A stretch of 64,000 nucleotides of DNA from Petrosia ficiformis. Taxonomy: Eukaryota > Porifera > Demospongiae > Haplosclerida > Petrosiidae. The position numbers and the translations under genes were made by a program. The stretch is from positions 10,472,809-10,536,808 of the forward strand of contig OX345636.1 of NCBI GenBank assembly GCA_947044365.1. The letters are read 5' to 3'. The notes under the pieces were generated by a model that had not been told where the DNA came from, did no database searches, and saw only the letters and a program-made list of their open reading frames with translations. Shown here one piece after another: positions 38,401-50,580 of this stretch (positions within the stretch are counted from its first letter, which is position 1; every line of letters starts with the position of its first letter).

Positions 38401-38723
38401 GTTCCTTGTGTGTTATTACATATATTTACTGTATAGAATCCTCACTTTTATGTTTGCGTATCATAGTATATCTCTCTCTCTCAGATTGTATTATCATCAA
38501 ACGTCTCTAATTTTTGGACACACCGATCTCTCTGAAGATTTTGGTTAGTTCCTTGTATGTTTGTTATATATATATAGTTACTGCTCACTTTTTTTCCCAG
38601 TTTTCCAATTCTTTTATGCATGCGTATCATAGTATATATATATATATATATATATATCTCTCAGATTGTATTATCATCAAACGTCTCTAATTTTTGGACA
38701 CACCGATCTCTCTGAAGATTTTG
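38288..38723 (+). promoter_or_regulatory. TATA promoter and triplicated non-coding leader exons
   Basis: A CCAAT box in inverted form (ATTGG, 38290) and TATAAAG (38318-38324) are followed by a first exon ending at the donor GGTTTTG|GTTAGT (38396). Two identical 59-nt exons follow at 38485-38543 and 38665-38723, each with a CTCTCAG acceptor and a TTTTG|GTTAGT donor. Neither contains ATG, and 59 is not a multiple of three, so they are best read as alternative or serial untranslated exons. The same TATA box and leader precede the gene at 46516. Confidence 0.6.
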
Positions 38724-38875
38724 GTTAGTTCCTTGTATGTTGTTATATATAGTACTTTTTTCCCCAGTTTTCCAATTCTTTTATGCATGCGTATCATAGT
38801 ATATCTCTATGTCTTGTGAAAAAATAATATACTCACTGGTGGTGTTACAATATTTATTTTTTATTTTTTGTTTAG

Positions 38876-39735
38876 CATTGCAATGGACCGTATGGAGGAA
38901 GAGAATTTCAAATTGAAACAACAAATAGAAGAACAGTTTGCAGAAATACAAAAATTGAAGCAACAAGTAGTGAAACTGAAACAGACTGATGAAGATGATG
39001 ATGAAACAGGCTCCCCCCCCCACGAAGAAAAAAAGGTCAGATATTGGGAAATTAAAAGCAGGTGAACTCTCCCCGAGTGCTGCAACGTGGGATGTGTTGA
39101 AATCACAGTACGTGGTTATAGATTTTCATTCGTTTTTGGTTCAAATTGGTGAGATAGTAAATAAAATCGAAATCAAACCACAATGTTTCGGTAAAGATTT
39201 AGATACTTATAAAGGTCTAATAAAATTGGCCAAAAAAAGACTGGCCGCCCATAATGAAGGGTTTCCTACAATTCTTTGTGGAATAATGCTATTGCACGTC
39301 GTTGACCATTTACACCTCCAAGAAGAGGAACAAAGATATCAATTAACAATATATCCGATAGTGAAAAAATTTTCTGATGAAAGGAAAAACAAAAAATCCG
39401 ATTATGTACTCCTCCGATTAAGGAACAAGCGTTCCATGATAATCTTTGAGCTAAAATTGAGCGTAGGCTCAGTTATTGGTGCCTGCGAGGACTCATTGGC
39501 ACAACTTTTTTTGGAGGCGAAGTATGCTGCTGAAAAGGATTGGAATAATGGTCTTTATTATCGAACAATGATTTGTGTATTGGCCGATCATGACCATTGG
39601 CATATACTTCTAGTCGATCTACGACAACCACTCAGTGTATTACAATATTTTTATCTACACGACCCACAAATTGAGAACCTCTGCTCATTAATTAAACAAC
39701 TGTCCCTTAATATTGAACATTCCATGATAGCTTGA
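38876..39735 (+). CDS. PD-(D/E)XK nuclease-like protein 1, frame broken at a C9 run
   Basis: The coding exon follows an acceptor at 38875. ATG at 38883 opens a coiled-coil segment (about 38 residues, heptads of EEN.KLKQQIEEQ) and an acidic stretch. At 39012-39020 there are nine C residues. The upstream frame would end soon after, while the main domain is read one frame over, to the stop at 39733-39735. Eight C residues would give one frame of 283 codons. The main domain has KKSDYVLLR, then MIIFELKL, then a helix with AQLFLEA: an Asp, an E-x-K on a hydrophobic strand, and a Gln, the order expected of PD-(D/E)XK nucleases. DNA cutting, targets and cell role are unknown. An assembly indel or a pseudogene are both possible. 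Confidence 0.65.
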
Positions 39736-39754
39736 ACAGTCCGGATTAATAAAT

Positions 39755-40130
39755 TGATAATTAAATTTCGTACTTCACAACTTTTTTTGTGAATGAATTA
39801 AATCTTTGATAAATTGATATTAATGTTGACTTTCAACATTTTTTTTTGTTAACAATCTTTGATAAATAAATTACTTTCATCTCTGGATTAAATCTTTGAT
39901 AAATTGATATTACATTTATACTGGTACTATACTGGTACTTTCACTTTGTGTTAACAATCTTTGATAAATTGATATTACATTTATACTGGTACTTATACTG
40001 GTACTTTCACTTTGTGTTAACAATCTTTGATAAATTGATAATTAAATGTACTTTCAACATTTTTTTTGTGTTAACAATCTTTGATAAATTGATAATTAGA
40101 TAATTAAATGTACTTTCAACAATTTTTCAT
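39755..40130. repeat. AT-rich minisatellite just after nuclease-like gene 1
   Basis: About seven units of 'ttaacaatctttgataaattgata' with variable insertions ('tttatactggtacttt'). It begins about 20 bp after the stop codon and so probably lies in the 3' untranslated region. Confidence 0.85.
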
Positions 40131-41300
40131 GGATATTACATATTAGTCACATAATGACTAATAAGTATCAGTGTGTCTGTCAAAAAAATCAGGTGATATG
40201 AATACAGCAAACCATGCTCTAGATTATTAGCATTGGACACCTACACAGACACTTAACTTTACAGAATTAGTTATTATTATAATAAATATAGGTTCTTGGG
40301 TTGAACTTTTGATATCTAGTTGTTTTGCTCAAGGATAGCTGTTCTGATATACCTGAGAAAGATAGAGAGAGATGAAACAAAATCCTCATTAAGTGCTAAC
40401 AGTATATACTTTAAAGATACTTGTGGCAGCAAGTGTAGTTTACTTGCATTGAAGGTTTATGCTTGCCTATATTTCCAGCTTTAGTGTACCACCTTGCGAG
40501 ATGTAGTGTCCTACTCATTTGTTTGCTGTCTATACATTTAATTATGATAGAATTGATTGATCCATGAGTACGCTAATTCATCAGTCCAGGAAGCATCCTG
40601 TGTGTTATCGCTGAAACAAGGTGGCTGACTAGTTGCTAAATTTTCGATCAGAGAACTTAGAATACAATATTTATACTAATAAATCACCTGATCACTATTC
40701 CAAAATGCTGTAAATTAATTACACAGGTATGTGTGTTTATGTATGGTTTTGTAATAGGAGTTGCTAGTTTGACATCAAAGGGTTAATTAGCCCCTAATTC
40801 AGAACACTGTTAGGATGCTTTAATAATTGTATGAAGATATGATTAAATAATTACTATATAATAATCTTAGAACACTGTACGTAATAGGAATACAAGTTTT
40901 GTTACAATGCTCACTCACATTACATTGTGTTGTATAGCTTGGAAATATATTACTCAGAGCTGGTATTAGCGATGGAACCACCCAAAGATCACATCAATGA
41001 AAGTAACTGTGGAGTATTTGTAGAGGACAGAGGGAGGTAGGGAGGGGGAGAGAGACAGAGAGAGGAAGAGGAGAATTAATGGACATACGACATACATGCA
41101 TATGCACTAGTGTTGGTTTATTTATAGTTACATATTGGCTGTTATTGTTACTTGTTTAATTGTGCAGAATTATTTTAAAAATTACTCTTTAATAGCTAGT
41201 TTTTGCAAGTGTTAAGGAGCATTAGGTCATAAACTCAATTGACTGACAAATAGTTGAGACAAAATATAACAGGGAAAGTAAGAGGGAGAAAATATCCCTG
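40131..41300. other. No gene recognised
   Basis: AT-rich sequence with short purine-rich (gagagg) tracts near 41020-41075. No myosin exon or other coding signal was found here, although the tail exons of the neighbouring myosin fragment would be expected on this side. Confidence 0.6.
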
Positions 41301-42042
41301 TGATTCCATTAGTATAGGTTATAGTTAACTAAACTAATTTACAAGTACATGTACGTGTGACTCCATTAGTCTAGGCTAAAATAATGTACATGTACATGTA
41401 TACACCATGTACATACATGTGTATGTACATGTGATTAGGTTATAGTTAACTAAACTAATGTACATGTGATTCCATTAGACTAGGTTATATATGTAAACTA
41501 CATTTATATGTACATGTATACATGGTTATAGTTACATGTACATGTACATTGTCTATCAAGGTTATAGTTACGTGTACATGTTTACATGGTCTATCAAGGT
41601 TATAGTTATGTGTACATGTTTACATGGTCGATCAAGGTTATAGATACATGTATATGTATACATGGTCTATCAATGTTATAAATACATGTACATGTATACA
41701 TGGTCTATGTTACAGTTACATGTACATGTACGTGTATACAAAGTACATGTACATGTATACATGGTCTAGGTATAATCTTACACTACATCTCCTGCATAAT
41801 GTCGTATTCTAAACTGTTCGTCTCTCTGAAGAGTTTTTTTCAGAAAAGTCCAACTGTAAGGAAAGAGCAAATTTAGTAGTATTATTATACATGTATATGA
41901 GTACATGTATATACAAATACATGTAAACATGTAAATTGTACATGAAGATTTCGATTCCGCAAATAACCATACCTGTCTACTGCTGTAGTGATCATGTCCT
42001 TTAAATTTCTCATCCATTGCATGAAGGAAATGCTGAATGGAT

Positions 42043-42660
42043 AGAAAAACAAATGAATGGATGGATGGATGGATGGATGGATGAATGGATGGATGGATGG
42101 ATGGATGAATGGATGGATGGATGGATGAATGGATGGATGGATAGATGAATGGATGAATGGATGGATGGATACAAGAATGGATGGATGGATGAATGAATAG
42201 ATGGATGGATGGATGGATGAATGGATGGATGAATGGATGGATGGATAGATGAATGGATGAATGGATGGATGGATACAAGAATGGATGGATGGATGAATGA
42301 ATGGATGGATGGATGGATGGATGAATGAATGGATGGATGGATAGATGGATACAAGAATGGATGGATAGGTGAGTGGATAAATAGATGTACATGTAGATGG
42401 ATGAATGGATCAATAGATGGATGAGTAGAAAGATAGATGTACATGTTGATGGATAAATGAATGGATGGATGGATGGATAGATGAATGGATGAATGGATGG
42501 ATGAATGGATGAAGGATTGGATGAATGGATGGATAGGTGAGTGGATAAATAGATGTACATGTAGATAGATGAATTGATGGATGAGTGGAAGGATAGATGG
42601 ATGGACTGAACATACATGTATGAATGGATAGATGGATGAATGGATGGATTGAACATATGA
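42043..42660. repeat. (GGAT/GAAT)n minisatellite in myosin copy 1
   Basis: Long array of GGAT, GAAT and AGAT tetramers. Read on the minus strand it gives open frames of repeating SIHP units, which are not genes. It fills the intron between exons 42681-42788 and 41973-42032 and is much longer and purer than the array in copy 2. Confidence 0.95.
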
Positions 42661-43004
42661 TTGATGGATGAGTGGATGTTGTCAGTAACAGTTCCAACAA
42701 GAAAGCAAGCTTCATCAAGTAATGCTATAACTCCACTGTGCTGTTGTTCAACCAAATCACAAATTACCTTGTTATTGAAATACTTAATCTGTAATTAAAG
42801 AAACCAGCTGGTAATATGAGTATTGTACATGTACTGTCAGCTGTTATTACAGTACAGCAAATAGAACATACATGTACATATAGCTACAGTATATACATGT
42901 ACATGTATACCGCACAAGTACATGTACACTGTACAAGTACATTGTACTTCAATAAAGAACATCGTAAATCTGGATCGTGAACACATGTATGGCATTATAT
43001 CAGA

Positions 43005-43190
43005 GGAGAGAGGGAGGAGGGAGAGACAGAGAAAGAGGGGGTGGGGGAGAGAGGGAGGGGAGGAGAAAGGGAGAGAGGGGGATGGAGGGAGGGAAAGGGA
43101 GGGAAAGAGAGAGGGAGGTATGGAAGGAGAGAGAGAGGGAGAGAGAGGGATGGAGGGAGGGAGAGAGAGAGGAAGAGAGAGATACAAGAG
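43005..43190. repeat. GAGA/GGGA purine tract
   Basis: Almost pure purine on the plus strand (gagagggagg). It gives spurious Glu/Arg/Gly or Ser/Leu/Pro frames. It occupies the place where copy 2 still has two myosin exons. Confidence 0.95.
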
Positions 43191-43883
43191 AACAGAATAA
43201 GGAATTACGTGTTGTAGATAAACTTATGAACAGATATTCAGAGAGGAACAAATGTTTGTCAGCAGTTTCTATCTTCTAATAACATTATAAAATATTCACA
43301 TACCAGATAAAGTATAGCTGCTATAAGTTTCGAAACAGTATCAATTTCTTGAGGTGTATAGCCAAGTACTTTCATTGCATTCCGAACATTGTCAAAATCT
43401 TTTCGGTCATTGAGAGAATCTACCTGGCAAAGATAATGAACTACTAAAATGTCTCAACAACCATATTGTGTTTTGTATAGACAGTAGTACATTGCACATA
43501 CATGTAGCTCAGTATAATATGTTACTGTACTATATATAGTACATGTACTTGAGCTTGTACCTAGTACATGTACATGTATGTACATATATAACTATACTGT
43601 ATATGTATATGTACATGTATGTTTACTGTAATCAGTACTTTAGTATACTCTGAGACAGTATTATCAACAATAGTGTACTACTGTTTCCGTTTAGTGATTT
43701 ACATGTGTGTGTACATGTATATGTATATGTATTAGACAATATCTCGGTGCTCGGGTCTTATATTCGCCATATATCCCTCAAAGCCATGGTATATATATTA
43801 CATATATTTCACCGAGGGCTGCTATCGAGGGGTGAAGGGCTGATATTGCTGATACACACCTCGAAGCCATGCTATATATAATA

Positions 43884-44327
43884 TATTCTTTACCTAACAT
43901 GTACATCAATGTCACCTGACATCTACAGCTCTACAGCTCTACAGCTCTACGCTCCTTATTCCGTTTGTCTCTAACACTTTTCAATTTACAACTTGACTGA
44001 GCATGCTCAGACTGATGTTGCAATCTATTATGAATATCATTATAGGTCTTATATCAGCCTTGTGGTTTCATATCCACCTGTGGTTGGGTGTATATCCTGT
44101 ATATAACACCTGTCAGTAACTTTGATTGTGGCTGTTAGCTATGGTATATAACTATATATACACAATATACACAATATACACCCAACCACAGGTGGATATA
44201 GCTGATAAAGACCTATAATGAAATTCATAATAAATTGCATGCCCAGTCTTGAAAATGAGTTGTTTACAAATTAGCATAGAGCCATAGATTTTAGGTAACA
44301 TTGATGTACATGTTAGGTATAGAATAT
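43884..44327. mobile_element. Fold-back element with arms of about 200 bp
   Basis: The left arm (TATTCTTTACCTAACATGTA..) is the reverse complement of the right arm ending '..tgttaggtatagaatat'. Inner landmarks TATTATGAATATCATTATAG and CCACCTGTGGTTGGGTGTA occur on both sides. A fragment of the CATGGCTTCGAG family MITE (43781-43871) abuts it on the left. Confidence 0.75.
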
Positions 44328-44694
44328 GTTATAGTTAGAACACACTTTACAGTGATGTTTTAATGTAGGACGAGGGCAGGTCAATAAAGGTTGAGTTTAC
44401 ATAATGCACAAGCGGAAGGCGAGAGGTGAGCAAAGTGTGCAATAAGTGATTTAATGTTCAATCATGTGATGCATTATCTGCACTCTGACTGGCCACAGGT
44501 CACATGATCAGCAATAATACATACATATGTCATGGCACCCTTCAAAGCTGTGCTATAAATGTGCTAAGTTCACTGTGGCTTAATTTCGGTTGGCAGGTTA
44601 AGTTCTCATGAAATGTGGTTTGAAGTCTCTTCAAGTGTTGACTTGGCTGCAGGAATTTGTGTGTGTGTGTGTGTGTGTGTGATTAATTTTTAAT

Positions 44695-44885
44695 TATGTA
44701 TGTACGTATGTATGTACGTATGTATGTACGTATGTATGTACGTATGTATGTACGTATGTATGTACGTATGTATGTACGTATGTATGTAGGTATGCATGTA
44801 TGTACGCATGTATGTATACATGTATGTATAATTATGTATGTATAATTATGTATGTATGTATGTATGTATGTATATTTGTATGTAT
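44695..44885. repeat. (GTAT/GTAC)n microsatellite
   Basis: Repeats of GTACGTATGTAT. Open frames of repeating TYIRTYIR on the minus strand are artefacts. Confidence 0.95.
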
Positions 44886-45090
44886 GCATATGTATGTATG
44901 ACCTGTGTCTACCAACATATACTGTGAGAATTAAGTCACTTCCACTATTGTTAAAGTACTGTACTTGATCATGTAGTCTATAGTCTATAGTTGTTTACAG
45001 TTTAAAATCTAATAACCTGATAACTAATTTTTAATGTCCTTTATTTCTGAGCATAGAAATTAATTAGTTGAATATTCAACTAATTATATA

Positions 45091-45508
45091 TATGTGACTG
45101 TCTACGCGAAAACCAGGCTTTGGTGACAAAATATAATTTGGAGATATGATCGAAAGTAGACAGTTCTGAATTATTTGGGTGATCACTATTTTATTACATA
45201 AAAAGCTTCACAAATGTTTTACAAGTCTTCTGATACCTTAGCAAGTCTTAGAGACCTTTCTGTGCTTCGCTAGCCACTACTAAATAAATTGGTAATCATT
45301 AATTTTAATAGTTAAAAAATTAATTTAATTGCGTTTTTCTCCAAGTAAAGTATTTGTGACTGCCATGGTTTAATCGGTCATCATTGTAGCTTTATTTTTT
45401 ACATGATAGGGTAATTGTAGAGTTAATTTAATGCTCTGTTCAGGTAAGACAAAAATCAATTTTGAAATTTTGTCACCAAAGCCTGGTTTTTGTGTAGACA
45501 GTCGCATA
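45091..45508. mobile_element. MITE inserted in the second duplicated block
   Basis: Ends TATGTGACTGTCTACGCG and, inverted, TATGCGACTGTCTACACA continue as AAAACCAGGCTTTGGTGAC on both sides. The homologous first block (near 37370-37405) has only (TA)n here, so this insertion came after the duplication. TA flanks suggest a TA target. Confidence 0.88.
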
Positions 45509-46256
45509 TAATGAAAATAACTGTCACACATGCATGCATGTATGTATGTTGTCTACCTGCATTTACTATAGCACATTCTACTTTGATTCTGGAGGTGCTG
45601 ACTGTACTAGAAATGGTAAATTTATATCTCTTCTGACTCATCTGAAACATAGAGTAAGTATTTCAGTTTTTCAGTCCAATCTGAAAGCTGTATCTATTAC
45701 CAGTACCTCTGGAGGTACTAGACATGGTACTACATAGAAACTTTTCATAATAATTATTATATAACATACATTGTGCATCATTCTGCACAATGTATTGTGA
45801 ATTTGGGATACACTGTGCTGATGAGACCCAATAGGTCGAAACAATCTGATCAGTGTATGTATAATTATAATTCAGATTGTCCACAGTTGCCCTTACAAAG
45901 TTATAACACATCTGATTGCATGAAGATTGATGGATACTGTGTGAATATCATTAGTATCATTTCAATACTAATTTAAACCCTCACACCTAGCTACTCCTGC
46001 AAATTTATGTCAATGTGGTGTGCCTGATAGGCTTGATGTATATTCTTCAACCAAATTATCAATATGCTATCATAGAATTGCAATTATAAAGATTCAATGT
46101 CTAAATCTACCCTGCCATGTATGGGTATAAGGCTGTAGTATTGTCTATATTATTTAATCCAAAAAATAAATTATTATTATTATTAATTAATTAATTAATC
46201 AATTAATAATGGATATAATCATGTGAGCTGTGCTCACATGATCATACCTCCGTTGA

Positions 46257-46383
46257 TATAAAAGTGGTGTACGTCGTTTGGAATAACCAATTAACCATGC
46301 GAAATTTGGAAATTTGGAAATTGAAAGTTTGAAGCTAAATCTGACTACAAGAAAGATTATTACCGGTCTCTCTGAACATTTTG
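46257..46383 (+). promoter_or_regulatory. TATA promoter and leader exon of nuclease-like gene 2
   Basis: TATAAAAG (46257-46264) lies about 50 bp beyond a palindrome 'atgtgagctgtgctcacat'. The leader ends at ACATTTTG|GTTAGTTCC (donor after 46383), matching the leader of gene 1. The intron ends CTCAG|ATTG, as in the untranslated exons of gene 1. Confidence 0.6.
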
Positions 46384-46473
46384 GTTAGTTCCTTGTGCGT
46401 TTATTATAGTTACTTATATAAATCCTCACTTTTTCAGTTTTCTGATCCTCTTATGCATGCGTATCATAGTATC

Positions 46474-46480
<7 letters not shown>

Positions 46481-46502
<22 letters not shown>
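46481..46502. repeat. Poly-C run of 22
   Basis: Twenty-two C residues within the leader intron of nuclease-like gene 2, just before the acceptor at 46515. Confidence 0.9.
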
Positions 46503-46505
<3 letters not shown>

Positions 46506-46515
46506 GTTTCCTCAG

Positions 46516-47996
46516 ATTGATGTCGGAAACAATTTCACCCCAAGAAGATCCACCTCGCTCAAAGAGAAGAAAAACAGAGCATGTAAGTAATAGATAAACG
46601 TTAATTGATAGCTACAACAATACTAGTCAAAGATAGGTTTCTCCTAGGAAATAGTACAATATTTATTGGCACTTTTAATTAAAAGTTTCTATTTGTTTTT
46701 CTAGTACCCCTGTCTGTAGACACTGCCTTGTCTTTATAGCTAGCTACTAGGTTCTTACAAAACAATAATTTTATTCCACCCTATCTTGCTTTTTTTCAGA
46801 TAAAACAGCTAAAATTTATATATTTTGGAAGTGTACTCATAATTTCAGAATCTCCATTCGATAATTTCACCGAACTTCCAGAAACAATTTCTCACAATGA
46901 TAAAATCGAATTGAAAAGTGGGACAAAACCCACCCTAACTCTACTGTTTCGTACAAATTTTGATAAAATTAAAAACGATATCACTCAATTATATGATAGG
47001 GGAATCTTGACATCACCTCGACTAGGATACTTCGAAATTTGTCGATTTGAGGATAATCCAATTTATATGTACCACCACACTAGTTACATGGCATTTTCCA
47101 AAGTAAAATTTGGCATGATTGCACGATGTGCTAAAAGTATAAGTGAGCGTACAGTTTCACTACCCAAGTGTCAACATGAAAATCATGACTACTTACTTCC
47201 ATATTACAATGGCAATGATAAGCTGAAGCTCTGCTATAATGAGATAATAGCTGAACATGTAGAATCAGATAGAGCATCTGCTGCTAGAATGGACTTAAGT
47301 GAATTAAATGAATATATAGATACCAATTCTTGTGAACTTTCACGGTTTTTTTCCGGAGGTGCAACAAATATGGTGGCGAATGACTACGACGAAGATACGT
47401 GGACAACACGTCTATTTTATGGTTTACGTAAAGGAATTGATGACTTTGACGGAAATTTATATGCCCATTATAGAGGTAAACATGCAGCCTTGGGAGGAAA
47501 GTTACCAAGTGGTATATCAAGCAATGGATTCTTATTCAAGGGTTCACCCGATTTTATTTTTAAATCGATACCTATAAATGTGTCACATAGTCTGGGGGAT
47601 GATGATGAAGCTGAATGGTCATCTGACACAAGCGGTGAAAGTGTTCGAGTAGAACATGCATATCAGCCTTCCCCCAACACATCTTACAAAAGTGGATCAA
47701 TAATACCCATTAAAGCTGGGCAGTTGGTGGCTGCAATATTGTTCTTGATGCAAGCAAAACTCCTGAGAAGGTTATGTAAAGGTAAACAGATCGTATTGCC
47801 ACTTAAAGGGCATGGCCTTTATATCCACAAAGTTACAGGAGCAGTACACATCGAAGTACAAATCAATCAGAATGGTACATACATTACAGCAACTTCTTTG
47901 GGTGGTGATGGAGCACTTTCAAAAAAATCTATGTGTTGTGCTATAAATCATCTGCTGTCAATATGTAAAAAACCAAGAGAGACTACTAATCTGTGA
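46516..47996 (+). CDS. PD-(D/E)XK nuclease-like protein 2
   Basis: Two coding exons: 46516-46582 (ATG at 46520, MSETISPQEDPPRSKRRK) and 46800-47996, phase 0, 419 residues. SKRRK near the start looks like a nuclear localisation signal. In the C-terminal half, FKGSPDFIF supplies the PD of a PD-(D/E)XK fold; an acidic insert follows; then IIPIKAGQL places a Lys and a Gln where the (D/E)-x-K strand and following helix belong. The acidic residue before Lys is replaced by Pro, so activity is doubtful. The coding region is not a recent copy of gene 1 although promoter and leader are shared. Cellular role unknown. It is intact in this sequence. Membership of the fold is judged by eye. Confidence 0.7.
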
Positions 47997-47999
47997 ATC

Positions 48000-49338
48000 A
48001 AATCATTATTATAAATATGGCTTGAGCCCATTAGGATTTTTTTTAGTAATATCTAATGTGACTGATAATTATATGGCTTGATCCATTAAGATTTTTTTTT
48101 TGTCACTGTCACTAGAAAGAAATATTTCTAACATACTTTCATGAAATAATATATATTATATAAACTGTTCAATAAGGTACATTAGGGTTTGCTGGCAACA
48201 AAGAATTAACATTCCAAAGAGAATGAGATTGATCATAGACATTACATGTGACTAAATTCCAGTTTCTGTTTTGTTCAACGAAATATAAATGATTCCACAT
48301 GTGTTCCTTATTTAATGTTACTGTTCAAATTTTGATCTCTGGAGACCTATACATGCATGTGTGTGTGTTTACTTACTATTTCACTAATTGTCTGTCTATA
48401 TCTCTTTACATATATACCACAAGAATCTTTCAATATATCTTTTTTTTTCTGCCTCGATAATAACACATCACCAGAAAAAGAAAGACAAGTCATACAGCAC
48501 ACACAATGGCTCCTAAAAATGAATGGAGAATGTATGATGTTTGTGGGGTAGTTGAATGGACTAGTGGACTAACACACTAAAAATGCATTAATGGATGAAT
48601 TGACTATGACTATTTTAGACTCTATTGCCATGGCAACTAGCTGTAGACAATTACATTTTGTCAAACCACTTCAAAATGAAGGTGAACATATATGTCATGG
48701 TCAAAAGTCATGACATTAAACCCAGTTCAATGTATCTAGATAATTTTCAAGTATTCATAATTATAACAAACAGCTAATAATCATCATATTATAGTTATGA
48801 AGATAAAGTAGCTATTTAATAAAAAGGCTATGATACCATAATTTATGATGATAAATATTTAGGTAATGAAATCCAAGCATGTATGCTTTTCTGTGGACTT
48901 CATTACTATATACATGATTTAGTTTGTTGTCAGTCAATTGTCTGTCAATTTTCTGTCAGTTGGCTGTGTAATATCATTGTGGTCTCAAAATTTATACACC
49001 ACCAGATGATAGTAGTGATTGTCACAGTACATTAGGTACATGTACAGGTGTATTTCTTCTCACTCAAGCATGTAATCTGTGGTTAGTATATATGACTCTG
49101 AGTAGTAGCCTCTGAGCCTGACTCCACATGCAGAGTGCCTCACCCACTAATTATATATGATTATTGGTGAAAAATCTTGGAAAGGTTTACTTACCTAAGG
49201 ACCTACCTAGTAGTGTTGTTTTAGAAGAGTACAAAATTAATTATTAATGAGCTATGAAGAGTACTAGTAACATATAGAAGAGTACAATATTAATTATTAA
49301 TGAGCTATGAAGAGTACTACGTAGTAACATATAGAAGA

Positions 49339-49373
<35 letters not shown>

Positions 49374-50240
49374 TATATACATGCATTATATTATATAAAA
49401 AAAACATTTCCAATAAAAATGTAGGGATGTCAAAAACTGTTTTGACAAAGCCACAAAACAAGAATGTGGGTTGTTATACTCAACTATTACAGATATATTC
49501 ATAAAACCTTATATTTGTGTTTTGTAGGTAAATGAAGACCACTTAAGGATTCTTCCTAGGATAAAGAGGTACATGTTTGTATATATGGCAAGAGGATTAT
49601 GAAGGCTGATATGAAATTATGTCAGATCAACATGTAGCATTATCTAGATCTGACAGCATTAACTTGATGTCATACACATACAAAGACACAAACACAGACA
49701 CACACATGGACCCTGGTTGCTTTGAGATATTTTAAAAAAATACAGGTTTATTGTAACATAACCAATACAGGTGAAGAACCTAAGGTGGAAATTTACATAG
49801 GCAAGCATAAACTAAGCTCATATAGCACACTATTGACCCAATGAAGTTGACATTTGCCACTTCTCTCTCTGGGCCACTGACAGCATTACCTCTTTTATTA
49901 ATGTATATTCTCAATGGTGAACACACTACATCGTATAGGCCCATACACAAGAAACTTCCGAATCTATTTGTAGACATACAGTACATGGTTAATAAAGTGC
50001 TTGAAGCTTGAAGCACAATTTTAAGTACATGTACTTTCAAAGGGCTTGAAGCACAAACACAAGCACTTTTTGACCAAATATACACTTCCTAGCTTCAGAG
50101 GATGACAGTTTCTCTATGAAGAAAACAATGTGACAGAAAATATATCATAAAATCAACTGATGTGAATTTTTGTAAATTTTAGTACTACAATTACTGCTAC
50201 TAGACTAGTCTACATAGTGTACTACTAGTACTGTATCAAT
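48000..50240. other. No gene recognised
   Basis: Repeats only: the inverted arm 48820-49150 (see 36115-37090), a short tandem 'agaagagtacaaaattaatt' pair near 49220-49330, and a TA run at 49338-49375. The minus frame at 49780-50085 has no motif. Confidence 0.6.
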
Positions 50241-50407
50241 TTTAAAATGTGCTTCATCCAATTAGTTGAAACTTTAGTAGATCCAGATATGGTCTCATCA
50301 CAGTGTTTACATATGGCCTTAAAAGATGCCTTCCAAAGACTGAGGGTTATTAAAACAGTAGGTAGCTTTTTCTCAGTGAAAAGAGCAGTCTCAAAGTGTG
50401 AAAAAAG

Positions 50408-50580
50408 CAGCTGTCAAAAGAATTATCTCCACAGTCCACATGTGAAAAAAGCAGCTGTCAAAAGAATTATCTCCACAGTCCACATGTGAAAAAAGCAGCT
50501 GTCAAAAGAATTATCTCCACAGTCCACATGTGAAAATAGCAGCTGTCAAAAGAATTATTTCCACATGTGAAATAGTAGCT
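50408..50580. repeat. Four-copy minisatellite
   Basis: Units of about 45 bp (AGCTGTCAAAAGAATTATCT + CCACAGTCCACATGTGAAAA). The copies are nearly identical and abut each other with no unique spacers. Confidence 0.9.

Larger units (their letters stand above)
41782..43423 (-). pseudogene. Myosin-I motor fragment, copy 1
   Basis: Four exons on the minus strand match the myosin motor: 43304-43423 (VDSLNDRKDF..), 42681-42788 ([17 protein letters not shown]), 41973-42032 ([20 protein letters not shown]) and 41782-41853 (..[10 protein letters not shown]). Compared with copy 2 it lacks the exons equivalent to 53438-53656 and 52750-52975. It has lost the splice donor after 42681, where the exon now runs into a minisatellite, and has one extra A in the last exon (A7 instead of A6), which shifts the frame. 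It cannot encode a motor. It is a partial duplicate of the fragment at 51332-56452, with 9.55 kb between equivalent exons. Confidence 0.9.

Noticed and set aside
39038..39063. Mini-intron that would repair the nuclease-gene frame
   Set aside because: GT..AG bounds only 26 nt, too short for normal splicing, and removing it leads to a stop rather than into the nuclease-like frame.
42010..42660. Long minus-strand open frames of repeating SIHP units
   Set aside because: They are translations of a GGAT/GAAT tetramer array inside a myosin intron. All frames are open because the repeat contains no stop, and no codon-level conservation exists.
43000..43200. Glu/Arg/Gly-rich and Ser/Leu/Pro-rich open frames, also at 53645-53995
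   Set aside because: Pure purine (or pyrimidine) tracts in introns give such frames automatically. Only the myosin exon at 53438-53656 within that stretch is real.
50408..50580. CRISPR-like array
   Set aside because: The units abut as a plain minisatellite with no unique spacers, and the window is clearly eukaryotic.
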